Shown one piece after another: positions 1 to 10,415 of a stretch of DNA of 64,000 nt. A model generated the notes under the pieces. The model saw only the letters and a list, made by a program, of their open reading frames with translations, was not told where the DNA came from and made no database searches. Both the position numbers and the translations under genes were made by a program. Position 1 is the first letter of the stretch. Every line of letters starts with the position of its first letter. Origin of the DNA: Dermatophagoides farinae (taxonomy: Eukaryota; Arthropoda; Arachnida; Sarcoptiformes; Pyroglyphidae); contig NC_134686.1 of the NCBI RefSeq assembly GCF_024713945.1, positions 2,504,001-2,568,000 on the forward strand, in the 5' to 3' direction.

Positions 1-3000
1 CGATGACTAAATGATGATCGTATTGTGATGTTGATGTTTAATGTTGAATAGAATGGCCATAATGGTGATGACCAATAATTTTTCTGATTATAATATGACA
101 TGTTTCAAGATGGAAAATTAAAATTTTATCACCAGAAAAAGTGTGAATGAATGAACGATGTGAATTGGTTAGAAATAAATTTGAGGTATATATCAAGTAT
201 ATCGATTGTTACCGGGTTGATAAATTCTTCATGACTTTATTTTCATTTTTTTTTTCATTGCTGTTGTCGACAAAAAATAATGATGATGGCAGGGGGCAAA
301 AATCTCGGAAAAAAAACGTAACTTGAGAACATATCATTCGTATTATATCGTGTGTGTGTCTTGTCTGTGTACAAGTGAGAATAAAATGGATTATTAATAT
401 ATGATGATGGATGAAAGTTTGGTGCGAAAGTTGTACACAGTGGCAAAAAAATAATGATTTGGGGTGGTTTGAAGAGAAGAGAAATGAAAAAAAAATTCTT
501 TTCTTTATTCGTTGAAAGATTTAGATGATTGAAATTTGAAACAAACAAAAAAATTATCTCATTTTACATCATTCAGATCATTGACATAATTATATTATAG
601 CTACTATATATATGAGGTATATATTGATATTTTATTTGATAAAATTTCCGACATGAATTATGATGATGATGATACCCTGTATGATTATGAAAAAAATGAT
701 GATGATGATGAGTATATATTGTTTTCACAAGAAAAAATTCATATTTTTTTTGTCGTTTTGTTTTGTTCTGTTTGGTTCTTTAACCGAGTAATAATGATAA
801 TGATGATTTTAACGACATTTAATTGTTCATTTTTAATTTGATCTTCTTCTTTCATTCATTATATAGTTTAGTGTAACTCTCTTGTCATTCTCATGTCATC
901 ATCAAATTTTAAACGATGATAATGATGATTATAGAAAAAAAACTTTAAATTTTTCTCTAGAAAGTTTTAGTATTTACCAAGAAAAAGTCTATAGTTATTT
1001 GATTGGATTTTTTTTTGTTTTGTTGCCAACGACTGCAGTAATGAAAAACAACAACCAAAACAAATGATTTGATGATAAAAAACTTTTTTCTTTTTTTTTC
1101 TTCAATCAATTCGCAATATATAGTGATTGTGAACTTGTGACACACACACACAAAACAATACCAATCAAAATAATAGAGGAATAATTCTGGGTATTTTGTT
1201 ATTCGCAAACATACACAAACACACAAAAAAAAGTTTTTGAATCTTGCAGGAATCACAATGTAAAAAAAACCTGAATTAAAAAAAAAACACGGGAGAGGGA
1301 GAGAGAGAGAGAGAAAGAAATTTAATGAGATGAAAACAAAAGTTGGTTTATTGAATTGAATTGAATTATTATTGTTGTTGTTATTGAATATTGAAATATT
1401 TGGTACATTAAAAGCCACTATAGAAGAATTAATTTTATGTGTGTGTGTGTGTGTTCATGATCATAATAATAATAATGGGATAATAATAATATTATTATTG
1501 TCAATAATAATGCCCGAAATTTAGAAAATCTATCTTTAAAAAGCCGCAATCAAATAGCAGTAGCAAAACGCCAAAGACAACGACCACCACCACCATCACC
1601 AAGAAAAAAAATTGCATTCAATTTGAAAAAAAATAAAAAAAATATGAACGGAAAAGGGCAAAAAAAATAAACCCACAATGCTTATTTTTCTTTGTTGTTG
1701 TGATTTAAATCATCGTCATCATCATCATCATTGTTGCCGTCATATTAGAGTCGACGCCAGACAGAAAAAATGATTTTTTTTTTCTTCGGTACATCAGTAG
1801 TGAATGATGAAAAATCTTTACTATTGCATGTTTGCATTTACTATCTTCTTCTATGCACACATAGACTGCAACGATTTAAGAAACGAAACAAAACAAAACA
1901 AAAAAAAATCGTCTTTGTCGCCCATCGAAACATCCACACACACACACATGCACACATAAACATAATTACACACCATCATCATCAGACAGATTAACTTGAC
2001 TGTAAGCTTCACTGTATGATTTCAATGAATGATTTTCCATTGAATTGAGCAGTATATTAAATCAATGATGATGATGATGATGATGATTTGGTAAAGAGGT
2101 TGTAAAAAAAACAACAACAACAACAAGCAGAAGAAGCATAACAACAATATATATTGTGATGTGATGATGTGAGGATACAAAATCTTAATGCATTAACAAT
2201 ATTGTATATTGCAAACAAGTGGTGATCCTCAATGATGATGAGAATTTATATACACTGTGTATATATTGTATATGAATAAAAATTGTAAGAAAGAAAAACC
2301 AAAAAAAAAAAAAATTACATCACATACCCACTTTAAAAAGAAGAAGATTTGAATGAAAATTTAAAGTTGAATAACAACTTCGATGATATTGATTTAGACA
2401 GGTTGGCTATTTAAATTTGGATGCTCAATGTTGTCGTTGTCGTTCTCATGTGTGTGTGTGTTTATTGAATAATTTGCGAAATAAAAAAAAATCATGATTC
2501 GCTAAAAGCTTTCGATGATGATGATCATGATTATTCTTTCATTCATTTCAAAAAAAATTCTGGTATAGCAAGTTTTCTTTTTTTTTCTTACTCTTGTGTT
2601 TAGATTGTCGACTTTTTTTGTGAATGAAACAAGATAAATTTTGGCTATTTTTTTTCGCCGCCGGTGTTCTTTAATGGTTTGTTTTGATGATAACTGGTCA
2701 CGGCATGCAATGTTGCATTTTGTTAATCACAAGAAAAAAAAGACAACGACGATAAGGTCATACGATTCATTGGTTTTGTAACCGAAAAAAAGGCATTTTT
2801 CCAGCATTGGTTGGTGTGAATGATGGGAGCATATATGAAAAATTTCTTCAATTTAACTAATAATCAATCAATCAGTGGCTAGATAATGAAAAAAAGGGAG
2901 AGAGAGAAAAAAAAGGAAATAAATCGTTAATCAAATCAGAAGAACAAGCAAAAAACAAAAAAAAATGACAAATTGAAATTGAGCAATGTTTTTCGTTCGT

Positions 3001-3731
3001 TCGATTATTATCCAATAAGAATGGCAGTAAAAAAAATTTTTGTTTTTTTTTATATTTCTATTGGTTCATACCAGATGATACCAGTTATTTCTTGTTGTTC
3101 ATCACTTGATTGTTTGTTTTAGTTTTTTTTTCATTTTTTTTCTTGTTGGACACACTTATTGTTGTTGTTCGATGATGATATACATTGACAATAATAATAA
3201 TAATTTCATTTCAATTCATGATATTCAATATTTTGGAATTCAATTTTTCAATGTAAACAATTTTGTTTAGGCACTTTTATCATGAATGAATGAAGAACCA
3301 TATAATAAATAGCTCACCAGAATGAATATAAATGGGTGAATACATAAAAATGAAACATTCTTGTTGTTGTTATATTGTTGTTGAAGCCCACAACCATCAA
3401 CAATTATATTATGATTAATGCATGTTGGTTTTGGGTTTCATTTTTTTTTTGTTCTGGTTGCAGGTATACAGGTAATGTAAACAATTCTGATGACCGAATA
3501 TATTGTGTTTGTTTGCAATCGAATCTCAAATTACAAGAATGAGAATAATTTTTTTTTTTTTCTGTTTGTTTATCAAACGAAACTATCGATACAATCAAAA
3601 AATAAAAATGAATGAGAGTTCATGACCGCATGATGATGATTCAGCATGAATGCGAATATCGAAGCATGACATTTATTTAAAGCTTTCAAATGCCAATCTG
3701 ATTCAAATAAATTTTTTTTCCACTACTAATC
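1..3731. other. Non-coding, low-complexity upstream region
   Basis: No gene is supported here. The stretch is AT-rich with A/T homopolymers, GAT/ATC and GTT repeats, a (GA)n tract near 1291-1317 and short (GT)n/(CA)n tracts near 1438-1453 and 1936-1958. Open frames such as 957-1418 on the minus strand are built of homopolymer and microsatellite translation and lack any recognisable domain. A TATCGATA octamer (DRE-like in insects) lies at 3584-3591, about 140 bp before the TDP2 start, and may belong to its promoter. Confidence 0.6.
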
Positions 3732-5319
3732 ATGGATAATCAACAAAAATTAATCGATGAATTTATGACTGTCACCGAAGGTGACAATCAAACAGCGCAA
3801 GAATATCTGAAAAAACATTCATGGAAAGTTGTTGAAGCCATAAATGATTATTTTGAATGGATGATTAATGAAGAATATTGTCGAAACGAAAAACAACAAG
3901 AAGAACAAGAATATAATGATGAGCCTGATCAAAAGTATGTTGCAACAAAATTTCGATATCTTCAATAATTAATAATTTTCTTTGTGTTCATATAGGAAAG
4001 CAAAAGTTCAACATGATGATGATCGACAAAAATTAATCGATGAATTTATGGCTGTCACCGAAGGTGACAATCAAACAGCACAAGAATATCTGAAAAAACA
4101 TTCATGGAAAGTTGTTGAAGCCATAAATGATTATTTTGAATGGATGCATGAAGAATATTGTCGAAACGAAAAACAACAAGAAGAACAAGAACAAGAATCT
4201 AATGATGAGCCTTCTCAAAAGTATATTGCAACAGAATTTCGATATCATCAATAATTAATAATTTTCTTTGTTTGTTCATATAGGAAAGCAAAAGTTCAAC
4301 AAGAGGATGATGACGATGATGACGATGGCAATAGAAATCAACAACTTCGATTATTTCGTCATATAACATATAATATTGATAGTTTGAATGAACAAAATCT
4401 TAAAATTCGCATCAAAGCTATATGTAAAATTATTATGGATGAAAAAGCTACTATTGTATTTTTACAAGAAGTTCGCAATGAATCTGAACAGATTATTCGA
4501 AAAAATTTATCCAATCATTTTGAAATGTTTTCTGGTTTTATAGCCCATTCAACCGATTATTATACAATGACTTTAGTGGCTAAAAAATCATGGATCCAAA
4601 TTGATAATGGACAACAAATTATCAATTTCAAAGATACTCGAATGGGACGAAATATTCTTCGTACTGATGTAAGATTTTGATTTTCGTTTTCAAATTTTTT
4701 TTTTTTTGACATTTCATTTTTATCTTCAGATCACCATCGATAATGCTAAGTTATGTTTGTTGAATACACATCTTGAAAGTACGAAAGAATTTTCAGCCAT
4801 TCGTCAACAACAATTGGCGCATCTATTACGAATGTTTGATTCAATTGATAAACAACATACAATTATTGCTGCCGGTGATTTTAATCTACGTGACAAAGAG
4901 GTTTAAAAAAAATTGATGATTGATTTGACAACATTTAATATTGATATGTTTTTTTTTTGTCTGCAATGAAATAGCTTGCTGCAATTGGTGGCCTACCATC
5001 GAATGTTCAAGATGCGTGGTTGGCAACAGGACGTCGTCGTGAAGTTCAATATACTTGGGATATGTTACGTAATGATAATCTTCGATACAATGATGATGAT
5101 GAATTGGGACGACAATCTTCAAGTGGTGATGGTCAACGACAATTCAAACCACGTATGCGTTTTGATCGAGTGTTTGTACGTTGTTCCATACCATCATCAC
5201 AAATAGATCTTGTTCATTTTGGATTGATTGGTCTACAACGTTTGAAACCTCATGTTTGTTTTCCCAGTGATCATTGGGGTGTCATTACATCATATCAAAT
5301 TTATCCAAACTCATCATAA
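3732..5319 (+). CDS. TDP2: Tyrosyl-DNA phosphodiesterase 2 with tandem UBA-like domains
   Basis: Exon model join(3732..3934, 3996..4220, 4284..4668, 4730..4900, 4975..5319) closes in frame and gives 442 aa. In the known family, TDP2 removes topoisomerase II peptides from 5' DNA ends using an Mg-dependent exonuclease-endonuclease-phosphatase fold. Seen here: two near-identical N-terminal UBA-like helices (each starting QKLIDEFM), then catalytic motifs in order: YNID early in the fold, FLQEV (metal-binding Glu), NTHLES, GDFNLRD (catalytic Asp/Asn), YTWD, RFDRVF and the C-terminal SDHWG His motif. All key residues are present. The start is the first ATG after a T-rich tract and lies directly before the first UBA. 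The next gene, a carrier, follows 413 bp downstream on the same strand; AATAAA is at 5413. The second UBA exon is a recent duplication (see findings). Confidence 0.93.
3734..4300 (+). repeat. Tandem duplication of the UBA exon plus its intron
   Basis: Two copies of about 280 bp lie head to tail, roughly 3734-4012 and 4019-4300. They match over the UBA coding part and over the following intron, including the branch/acceptor stretch ending in CATATAG and the start of the next exon (GAAAGCAAAAGTTCAAC). They differ by a few substitutions and small in-frame indels (MINEEY against MHEEY; an extra EQ pair in copy 2), so they are not a simple assembly duplication. Confidence 0.9.
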
Positions 5320-5732
5320 TACAATTTATTCAATTCATTCATACATTTTACCTTTTAATGTCATTACAACAGCTTTGTTTGTTTTCATTTTTTTCTGTTG
5401 AATCATTTGTTGAATAAATTTCTAATCTATTTTTTAAACCATAAAATTCATTAAAGAAATGATGAATGAATTTGTGTACGTCATTCATGATTAGACTAGA
5501 AAAGTCACGTGTTTTTTTTTTATTTTCGTGATATCATCAATTGATGTGATGAATAATTCAGCATTTGTATTTTTATATATTCGCTAGTTTTTTTTGTTGA
5601 TTTTCATTTAGGTGGACAAATTAAAAAAAAAAAAATTTCACTCACCTCCTGTGTCCTCCTCCTATTCATCATCATCATCATCATCACCATTATCATCATT
5701 GACTAACAACGTGTATTCGTAACATTGACAAA
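5320..5732. promoter_or_regulatory. TDP2 3' end and carrier promoter region
   Basis: Intergenic. It contains the TDP2 polyadenylation signal AATAAA at 5413-5418 and an E-box CACGTG at 5506-5511. A pyrimidine-rich stretch (CACCTCCTGTGTCCTCCTCC) and an ATC repeat precede the carrier start. No coding signal seen. Confidence 0.5.
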
Positions 5733-7225
5733 ATGGATAAAACAAAAATAATGGATGTAAAAATAACACCTGTCCAGCAGATGATTTCATCATGTACCGG
5801 TTCATTTTTAACATCAATTTTAGGTATATTTTTTGGATTTTGTTGTTTTGTTTTTATTATAAATTCATTTGTTGTTAATTTGTTTTAGTTACACCATTGG
5901 ATGTGGTCAAAATACGATTACAAGCACAGCAAAAAGAATTTATGAAAAATAAATGCTTCCTTTATTGTAATGGATTAATGGATCATGTTTGTTATTGTCT
6001 AACGAATGGTAATGGCAATGGAAATGGCAATGGCATTAGCAACGATTCTAAATTTAACGGTAAACAAAATCAAATTAATGGACAACAGGCTAGCAACAAA
6101 CAGACAAATTTTAATTATTTTCATTCATCATTGAATAAAACAACAACAAAAAAAACCAATACACATTGTTCATATCATAGTATATCTACTGTTAAACATT
6201 TGACAGACAAACAGATTAAAGATCTTTGGTATCGACGTCCAAATTATTTCAATGGAACCATGGTATTTTTTTTCATTTATTATATATGAATAATAATATG
6301 ATGATGATGAGAAATAACTCATTTTTTTCATACTGTAGGATGGATTGATTAAAATTGCACGATATGAAGGCATTACATCATTGTGGAGTGGATTACCACC
6401 AACTTTGTATGTTTTTCTTTTTTTTTTTATTTACATACCTTTTTTCGGAATTTTTTTTTTTGTTTTTATTCAATCAGAATAATGGCCGTACCAGCAACTG
6501 TGATGTATTTCACCATCTATGATCAGATATGTGATAGACTTCGAAAAAAACTTCAAACACAACAACAACAACAACAACGAGGAGGAGGTAGTATAGCAAA
6601 TGTTTTGATACCCGGATTGGCAGGTGGATCAGCACGTATGGTTGCCGCAACGGTAATCTCTCCATTAGAAATGATTCGTACGAAAATGCAATCACAAAAA
6701 TTAAGCTATCATGAAATCGATACAGCCATACGTCAATTGATACGTTCGGAAGGTGTATTTCGTTTATGGAACGGTTTGAATGCTACACTACTTCGTGATG
6801 TACCATTTTCCATAATTTATTGGCTAAATTATGAAAATCTAAAACGTATATTTGAAATGAAAGAATTTGATTTTGGTTTCAGTTTTTTGGCCGGTGCAAC
6901 ATCTGGTGCTATTGCCGCAACCATCACATTACCATTCGATGTAGTCAAAACACATAGACAAATTGAATTGGGTAAACAATTGGTCGGTGATCGTGATACT
7001 AAATCAAAAAAGACCAAAGATATTATGATGAAAATCTATAATGAACGTGGTTATCGTGGCCTATTTGCTGGTATTGTACCAAGATTAATAAAAGTTGCAC
7101 CAGCATGTGCCATAATGATTAGTACATATGAAACTGGTAAGAATTTTTTTCGACAATATAATTATTCCAAAATGATCGAACAACAACAACAGCAACAGCA
7201 TCAAATCATCAATCAAATGGGTTAA
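5733..7225 (+). CDS. SLC25A40: Mitochondrial carrier, SLC25A39/SLC25A40 type
   Basis: Exon model join(5733..5823, 5889..6262, 6339..6406, 6478..7225) closes in frame at 426 aa. Mitochondrial carriers have three repeats with the PX[DE]XX[KR] signature; here they are PLDVVK, PLEMIR and PFDVVK, each followed by basic residues. SGLPPTLIMAVPAT and the IYDQ segment are typical of the SLC25A39/40 (yeast Mtm1) clade, which is known for mitochondrial glutathione import and inner-membrane location. An Asn/Gly-rich insertion (near residues 70-130, coded by 6007-6130) lengthens the first matrix loop, and short Gln runs sit before the second repeat and at the C-terminus. The start is the first in-frame ATG and gives the usual short N-terminal tail. 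SLC25A39 and SLC25A40 cannot be separated by eye. Confidence 0.88.
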
Positions 7226-7485
7226 ATCAATTTTAATTTTTTTTTTCTTTTCACAAAATGGACAAAATGGAATAATCAATTACTAGTCTGTTAACAAATT
7301 TTTTTTTGTTTCTCTTCACTGTATATTCTAATATATGTGTATAAATTAGAAAATGAAATTCTATATGGAATTATTTTTTTCTTCTGCCTTTTGAAACATT
7401 TTTAAAATCGATCACTGTGTTTTTTTGTGGTGATAAAATTAAAAAAAAAAAATGAAATGAAATTCATTGATCATCATTTGTTCAT

Positions 7486-8269
7486 TCATTCAACATCTTT
7501 TTCATTGACAGATTGTCCATTCACTTCTAATACATAAATCATACCTTTACGTTTATCACCACTGCTTATGGTTTTAATACAGCCACAATTTTGTTGTTGT
7601 TCATCCAAATTGAATTTAATTTCAGTGCCTTCGGAATCACCAAATTCATGTGTTGTATCTTTTTTCTGTCCATTTACCCATACATCTAGGGTATCTTTTT
7701 CTGCGGTCGATTGATTGATTGATTGATTTATTGATTGTTAGTTGTGAAAAAAACAAAACACATTTTCGTTCACATACCTAATACAACACGAAATTGTTTC
7801 TTTTCTTGTTTGTTATCATTGCCATCATCATTGTGATCATCATCATTCAAATCAAAATGCCATGCACGCATAATTTTTGATTGTTTTTCGCGAAATGTTT
7901 TAAATTGTTTACCATTAACATATAGAATATATTCATATGTAAAACCAAGACAGGCATTGATGACAATTTCACATTTAGCATATACTTCATCACTATCTGG
8001 ATTTTTTATCTCAAACGGTTCACTACCGACCAATTTGAACATCCATTCTTTTTTCAAAATAATCTAAAAAATTTTGGAAAGAAAAACAAAAAGTTAATTC
8101 AAATCGACAGTATGTAGAGAAGAAAAAAAAAACAATAACGAAACTCATTTACATCATTATCGATCCATAATACACGACGGCCAGTTGTTGTTCCATGTTC
8201 GAATTGAATTTTATGTATCTTATCATAAAGTGGTACTTCCCATGTGCCAACCAAATCGTTCATATTCAT
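7486..8269 (-). CDS. FAIM: Fas apoptotic inhibitory molecule (FAIM1)
   Basis: Exon model complement(join(7486..7700, 7778..8063, 8153..8269)) closes at 205 aa. FAIM is a small soluble beta-sandwich protein that protects cells from death-receptor signalling and from protein aggregation. Family landmarks seen in order: DLVGTWEVPL near the N-terminus, HKIQFEHGTT.GRRV, EWMFKLVG, YEYILYVNGK, then FRVVLEKDTLDVWVNGQK and a final SSGDKRKGMIYVLEVN. The second exon carries a lineage-specific Asp/Asn/His insertion (coded near 7803-7852) in a loop before FRVVL. There are two possible starts, at 8269 and 8263 (M-N-M-N). The gene is convergent with the carrier (260 bp apart). Confidence 0.93.
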
Positions 8270-8403
8270 ATTGTTGTTGTTTTTTTTGTTTTTTTTTCAA
8301 CAATAATCCAAATCCAACCAGAAAAAAAAAATCGTTGTATCGTTGTATTTACCAATTCGATATTTGTGTTTCAAGTGAAAAAAAAACAAAACATAAAACC
8401 GGT

Positions 8404-8420
8404 GGTTACCATTGGTAACC
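8404..8420. promoter_or_regulatory. 17-bp palindrome upstream of FAIM
   Basis: GGTTACC-ATT-GGTAACC is a perfect 7-bp inverted repeat with a 3-bp centre, about 135 bp upstream of the FAIM start. The stretch is unusually GC-rich for this window (AACCGGTGGTTACC...) and may be a dimeric transcription-factor site. The factor is unknown. Confidence 0.35.
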
Positions 8421-8525
8421 AGCGCCGATGAACTAATTTATTTTTCTAAAAGAAAAAAAAAGACAAATGATTATCATTACAGAATTTTCATTTTACAAAA
8501 TAATCAATAATATTTACATGAAAAT

Positions 8526-9345
8526 TCAACCAGAATGGTTAAAATTTATACGAATCACATTAGCATCATGATCATCATCATCATCATCATCGTAGTTTTC
8601 GTCAAAATCAGATTGTTCTGATTCATCATCACGAGTTCTGTAATCATAAAATCGAATCATTTGTTTGTGTAATGAATCTTTTTCTTTGCCAATGGCTTTT
8701 TCCAAACATTCGAATGATTGTTGATATGTTAATGTTTTCATTGTATGTTCATGTTTGGCTGGTTGATTGCTGCAATGATTTTGATCAAATAAACGGGCAC
8801 GATTCTCACTATAAGCATCTTTATATGGTGAAATAGTTTTCATCATTTCATCTTTTTCTTCTTTTATGGACAATTCTTCTAACAAATGTTCGGTTTTTGC
8901 AATACTTTTGTTCACATTTTTCTCACGGATCGATAGTTCTTCTTGAATTTCTTGCAGAAATTTTTTCGTCTTTTCACCTTTATCCTTGAGATTGTCTAAA
9001 AGTTTTCTGGAAATTTTTTTTTCATTATCATTATTAGACTTGAAATTTCAAATGAAAAAATTTCAAAAAATAATCATACCTATTTCGCAGGATTCTTTGT
9101 TGTTTTTCAAGTAAACCTTTCAGATCATCCAATGATAATCGTTTCAAATCGGGTCGATATTGTTCTTTGATTGTTAATGGATCATTTTGTTGATTATGAC
9201 TTGTTGGCAATTCGAATGCAGGCCTTTTCGTAATGGCAATCGGTCCTCGTTTATTATCATTATTACAGCTTTGTTGATTTTCATCCTCAAATTCTTCTTT
9301 AACATTTTCCAATCGAAATTGAACTTTACGATTCGAAGGCGCCAT
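8526..9345 (-). CDS. POLR2M: Gdown1/POLR2M-like RNA polymerase II-associated protein
   Basis: Exon model complement(join(8526..9006, 9080..9345)) gives 248 aa; an in-frame ATG at 9369 would add 8 residues. Family knowledge: POLR2M (Gdown1, GRINL1A) binds Pol II and competes with TFIIF. The recognisable part is the N-terminal helix motif, here SLDDLKGLLEKQQRILRNR followed across the intron by LDNLKDKGEKTKKF, which resembles the vertebrate signature (SL.EL..ML.RQERLLRN...LPDKG.KI). The C-terminus has an LTYQQSFECLEKA helix and an acidic tail (ESEQSDFDEN then an Asp run), also like Gdown1. The middle is low complexity. Assignment rests on one motif plus layout, so it is moderately sure. Confidence 0.62.
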
Positions 9346-9635
9346 TGATAATTTGATGATTCTTTTCAATGTGATGTATGAATGAATGAATGAATGAATA
9401 AATGACTCACGTGATAAATAAAAAAAAATTCTATTTTAACCCAATAGATCGAATAGATCACGTGTGGTGGGTGTATTTAGGATTATTTTTTCCAAAAAAA
9501 AATTATTTTCAAAACATTTATTTTCACAATTTTTTTGTTCCATCATAATTATAATAACACGACCGAATAGTCGTTGGATCATAAATACCAGTGAAAAAAT
9601 TATTTGTAGAAAAAAAATCCAAAAAAAAGAATTCA
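9346..9635. promoter_or_regulatory. Short intergenic spacer with two CACGTG boxes
   Basis: Between the Gdown1-like start and the PIN4 stop, both on the minus strand. TCACGTGA (palindromic E-box) is at 9407-9414 and TCACGTG at 9458-9464; both lie within 120 bp upstream of the Gdown1-like gene. (GAAT)n is at 9379-9400. A 67-codon minus-strand frame (9436-9639) also spans most of it and is listed separately. Confidence 0.4.
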
Positions 9636-9639
9636 TCAT
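9436..9639 (-). CDS. Possible small membrane ORF overlapping the PIN4 stop
   Basis: A 67-codon minus-strand frame starts at the ATGATGA that also contains the PIN4 stop codon, in a different frame. Its product would have one hydrophobic segment (residues 4-20), a basic patch QRLFGR, and a polar end [14 protein letters not shown] do not recognise it. It could be chance in an AT-rich 3' UTR, or a downstream cistron. The less biased C-terminal half is the only reason to list it. Confidence 0.18.
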   Translation of the reverse strand: MMNSFFWIFFLQIIFSLVFMIQRLFGRVIIIMMEQKNCENKCFENNFFLEKIILNTPTTRDLFDLLG

Positions 9640-10118
9640 TTTTTTCCTTCAACCATAATGATATGATAACCAAATTTAGTTTTAACCGGTGGATCCGTAT
9701 ACACTGGTTTATCTAAACTAGAAATTGGTAATTGAAATGCTGCATCTTGAAATGGTCCGACCATTGAACCACGTGTCATCCATCCTAGATCACCGCCTTG
9801 TCGTGCTTTATCCTCTGAATATTGTGCCGCAACTTCATTGAATTTCATTCCGGATTTTATCTTATCCATTGCTTCCAATGCTTTTGATTGTTTTTCACAT
9901 AATATATGACGTACCTGAATGTAATGAAATTGGAAATCAGAATTCAGAATTTTAAATTGTTAAAAGTAAACAATTTTTTTGGTTAATCAATCACCAATAC
10001 AAATACATACTTTTACCGATGTACCGCCTTTTTTTTCTTTTGCATCACCACCAGATTTTCCACCACTATTCGAACCTTTTGTCGTATCGCCTTTACCTCC
10101 TTTTCCTTTAGGTGGCAT
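9636..10118 (-). CDS. PIN4: Parvulin peptidyl-prolyl isomerase PIN4 (Par14)
   Basis: Exon model complement(join(9636..9914, 10011..10118)) gives 128 aa, close to the usual length of about 131 aa. Parvulins catalyse proline cis-trans isomerisation; Par14 works in the nucleus, in rRNA processing, and in mitochondria. Seen: a Gly/Lys/Ser-rich basic N-terminus ([10 protein letters not shown]), then the PPIase fold with [42 protein letters not shown] and a C-terminal [14 protein letters not shown]. The active-site His residues of RHIL and GYHII are present. There is no WW domain, which separates it from Pin1. The start is the only ATG before the basic tail. The upstream 300 bp is shared with a divergent gene. 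Confidence 0.95.
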
Positions 10119-10415
10119 ATCTTGAATTTTTTTTTTCTCTCCAAAAATCAATAACAATCCAAATCCAAAAAAACTAAATGTGTTGAATGTGTCTCAGTTT
10201 TTTTTACATATTTACAAATCATCAAAGCGCCATCTTGTAACTTGTATGTAACAACTATGATATGTTTGTTGTGATCTAATTCTTTTTTTTGATTTTCTTT
10301 TTTTTTCTTCAGCTTTCTTAACGTCTTTATTTCTATACTCGTTATTCTACCGTTGTGTTTATTGAATATTTTTTTTTGTTTGATTCAAATCGTGTCAATA
10401 ATAATAATAATAATA
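10119..10415. promoter_or_regulatory. Divergent promoter between PIN4 and the acidic protein gene
   Basis: A 297-bp spacer between two outward-facing starts. It holds GCGCCATCTT at 10227-10236 (reverse complement AAGATGGCGC), a motif that recurs at 37916 and 54846 in this window and resembles arthropod CTCF or YY1 sites. The rest is T-rich. Confidence 0.45.

Noticed and set aside
957-1418. 153-codon minus-strand open frame
   Set aside because: Translation is almost all homopolymer and GT/AT repeat output (Phe, Leu, Val, Cys runs); no domain, no splice context.
3732-4254. Two separate small UBA genes or a pseudogene because of in-frame stops
   Set aside because: The stops fall in 61- and 63-bp GT-AG introns; splicing gives one frame that runs into the TDP2 catalytic domain.
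10353-10415. Upstream start and signal-peptide-like head on the acidic protein
   Set aside because: The hydrophobic stretch is coded by T-runs and an ATA repeat directly upstream of a better ATG; it looks like 5' UTR.
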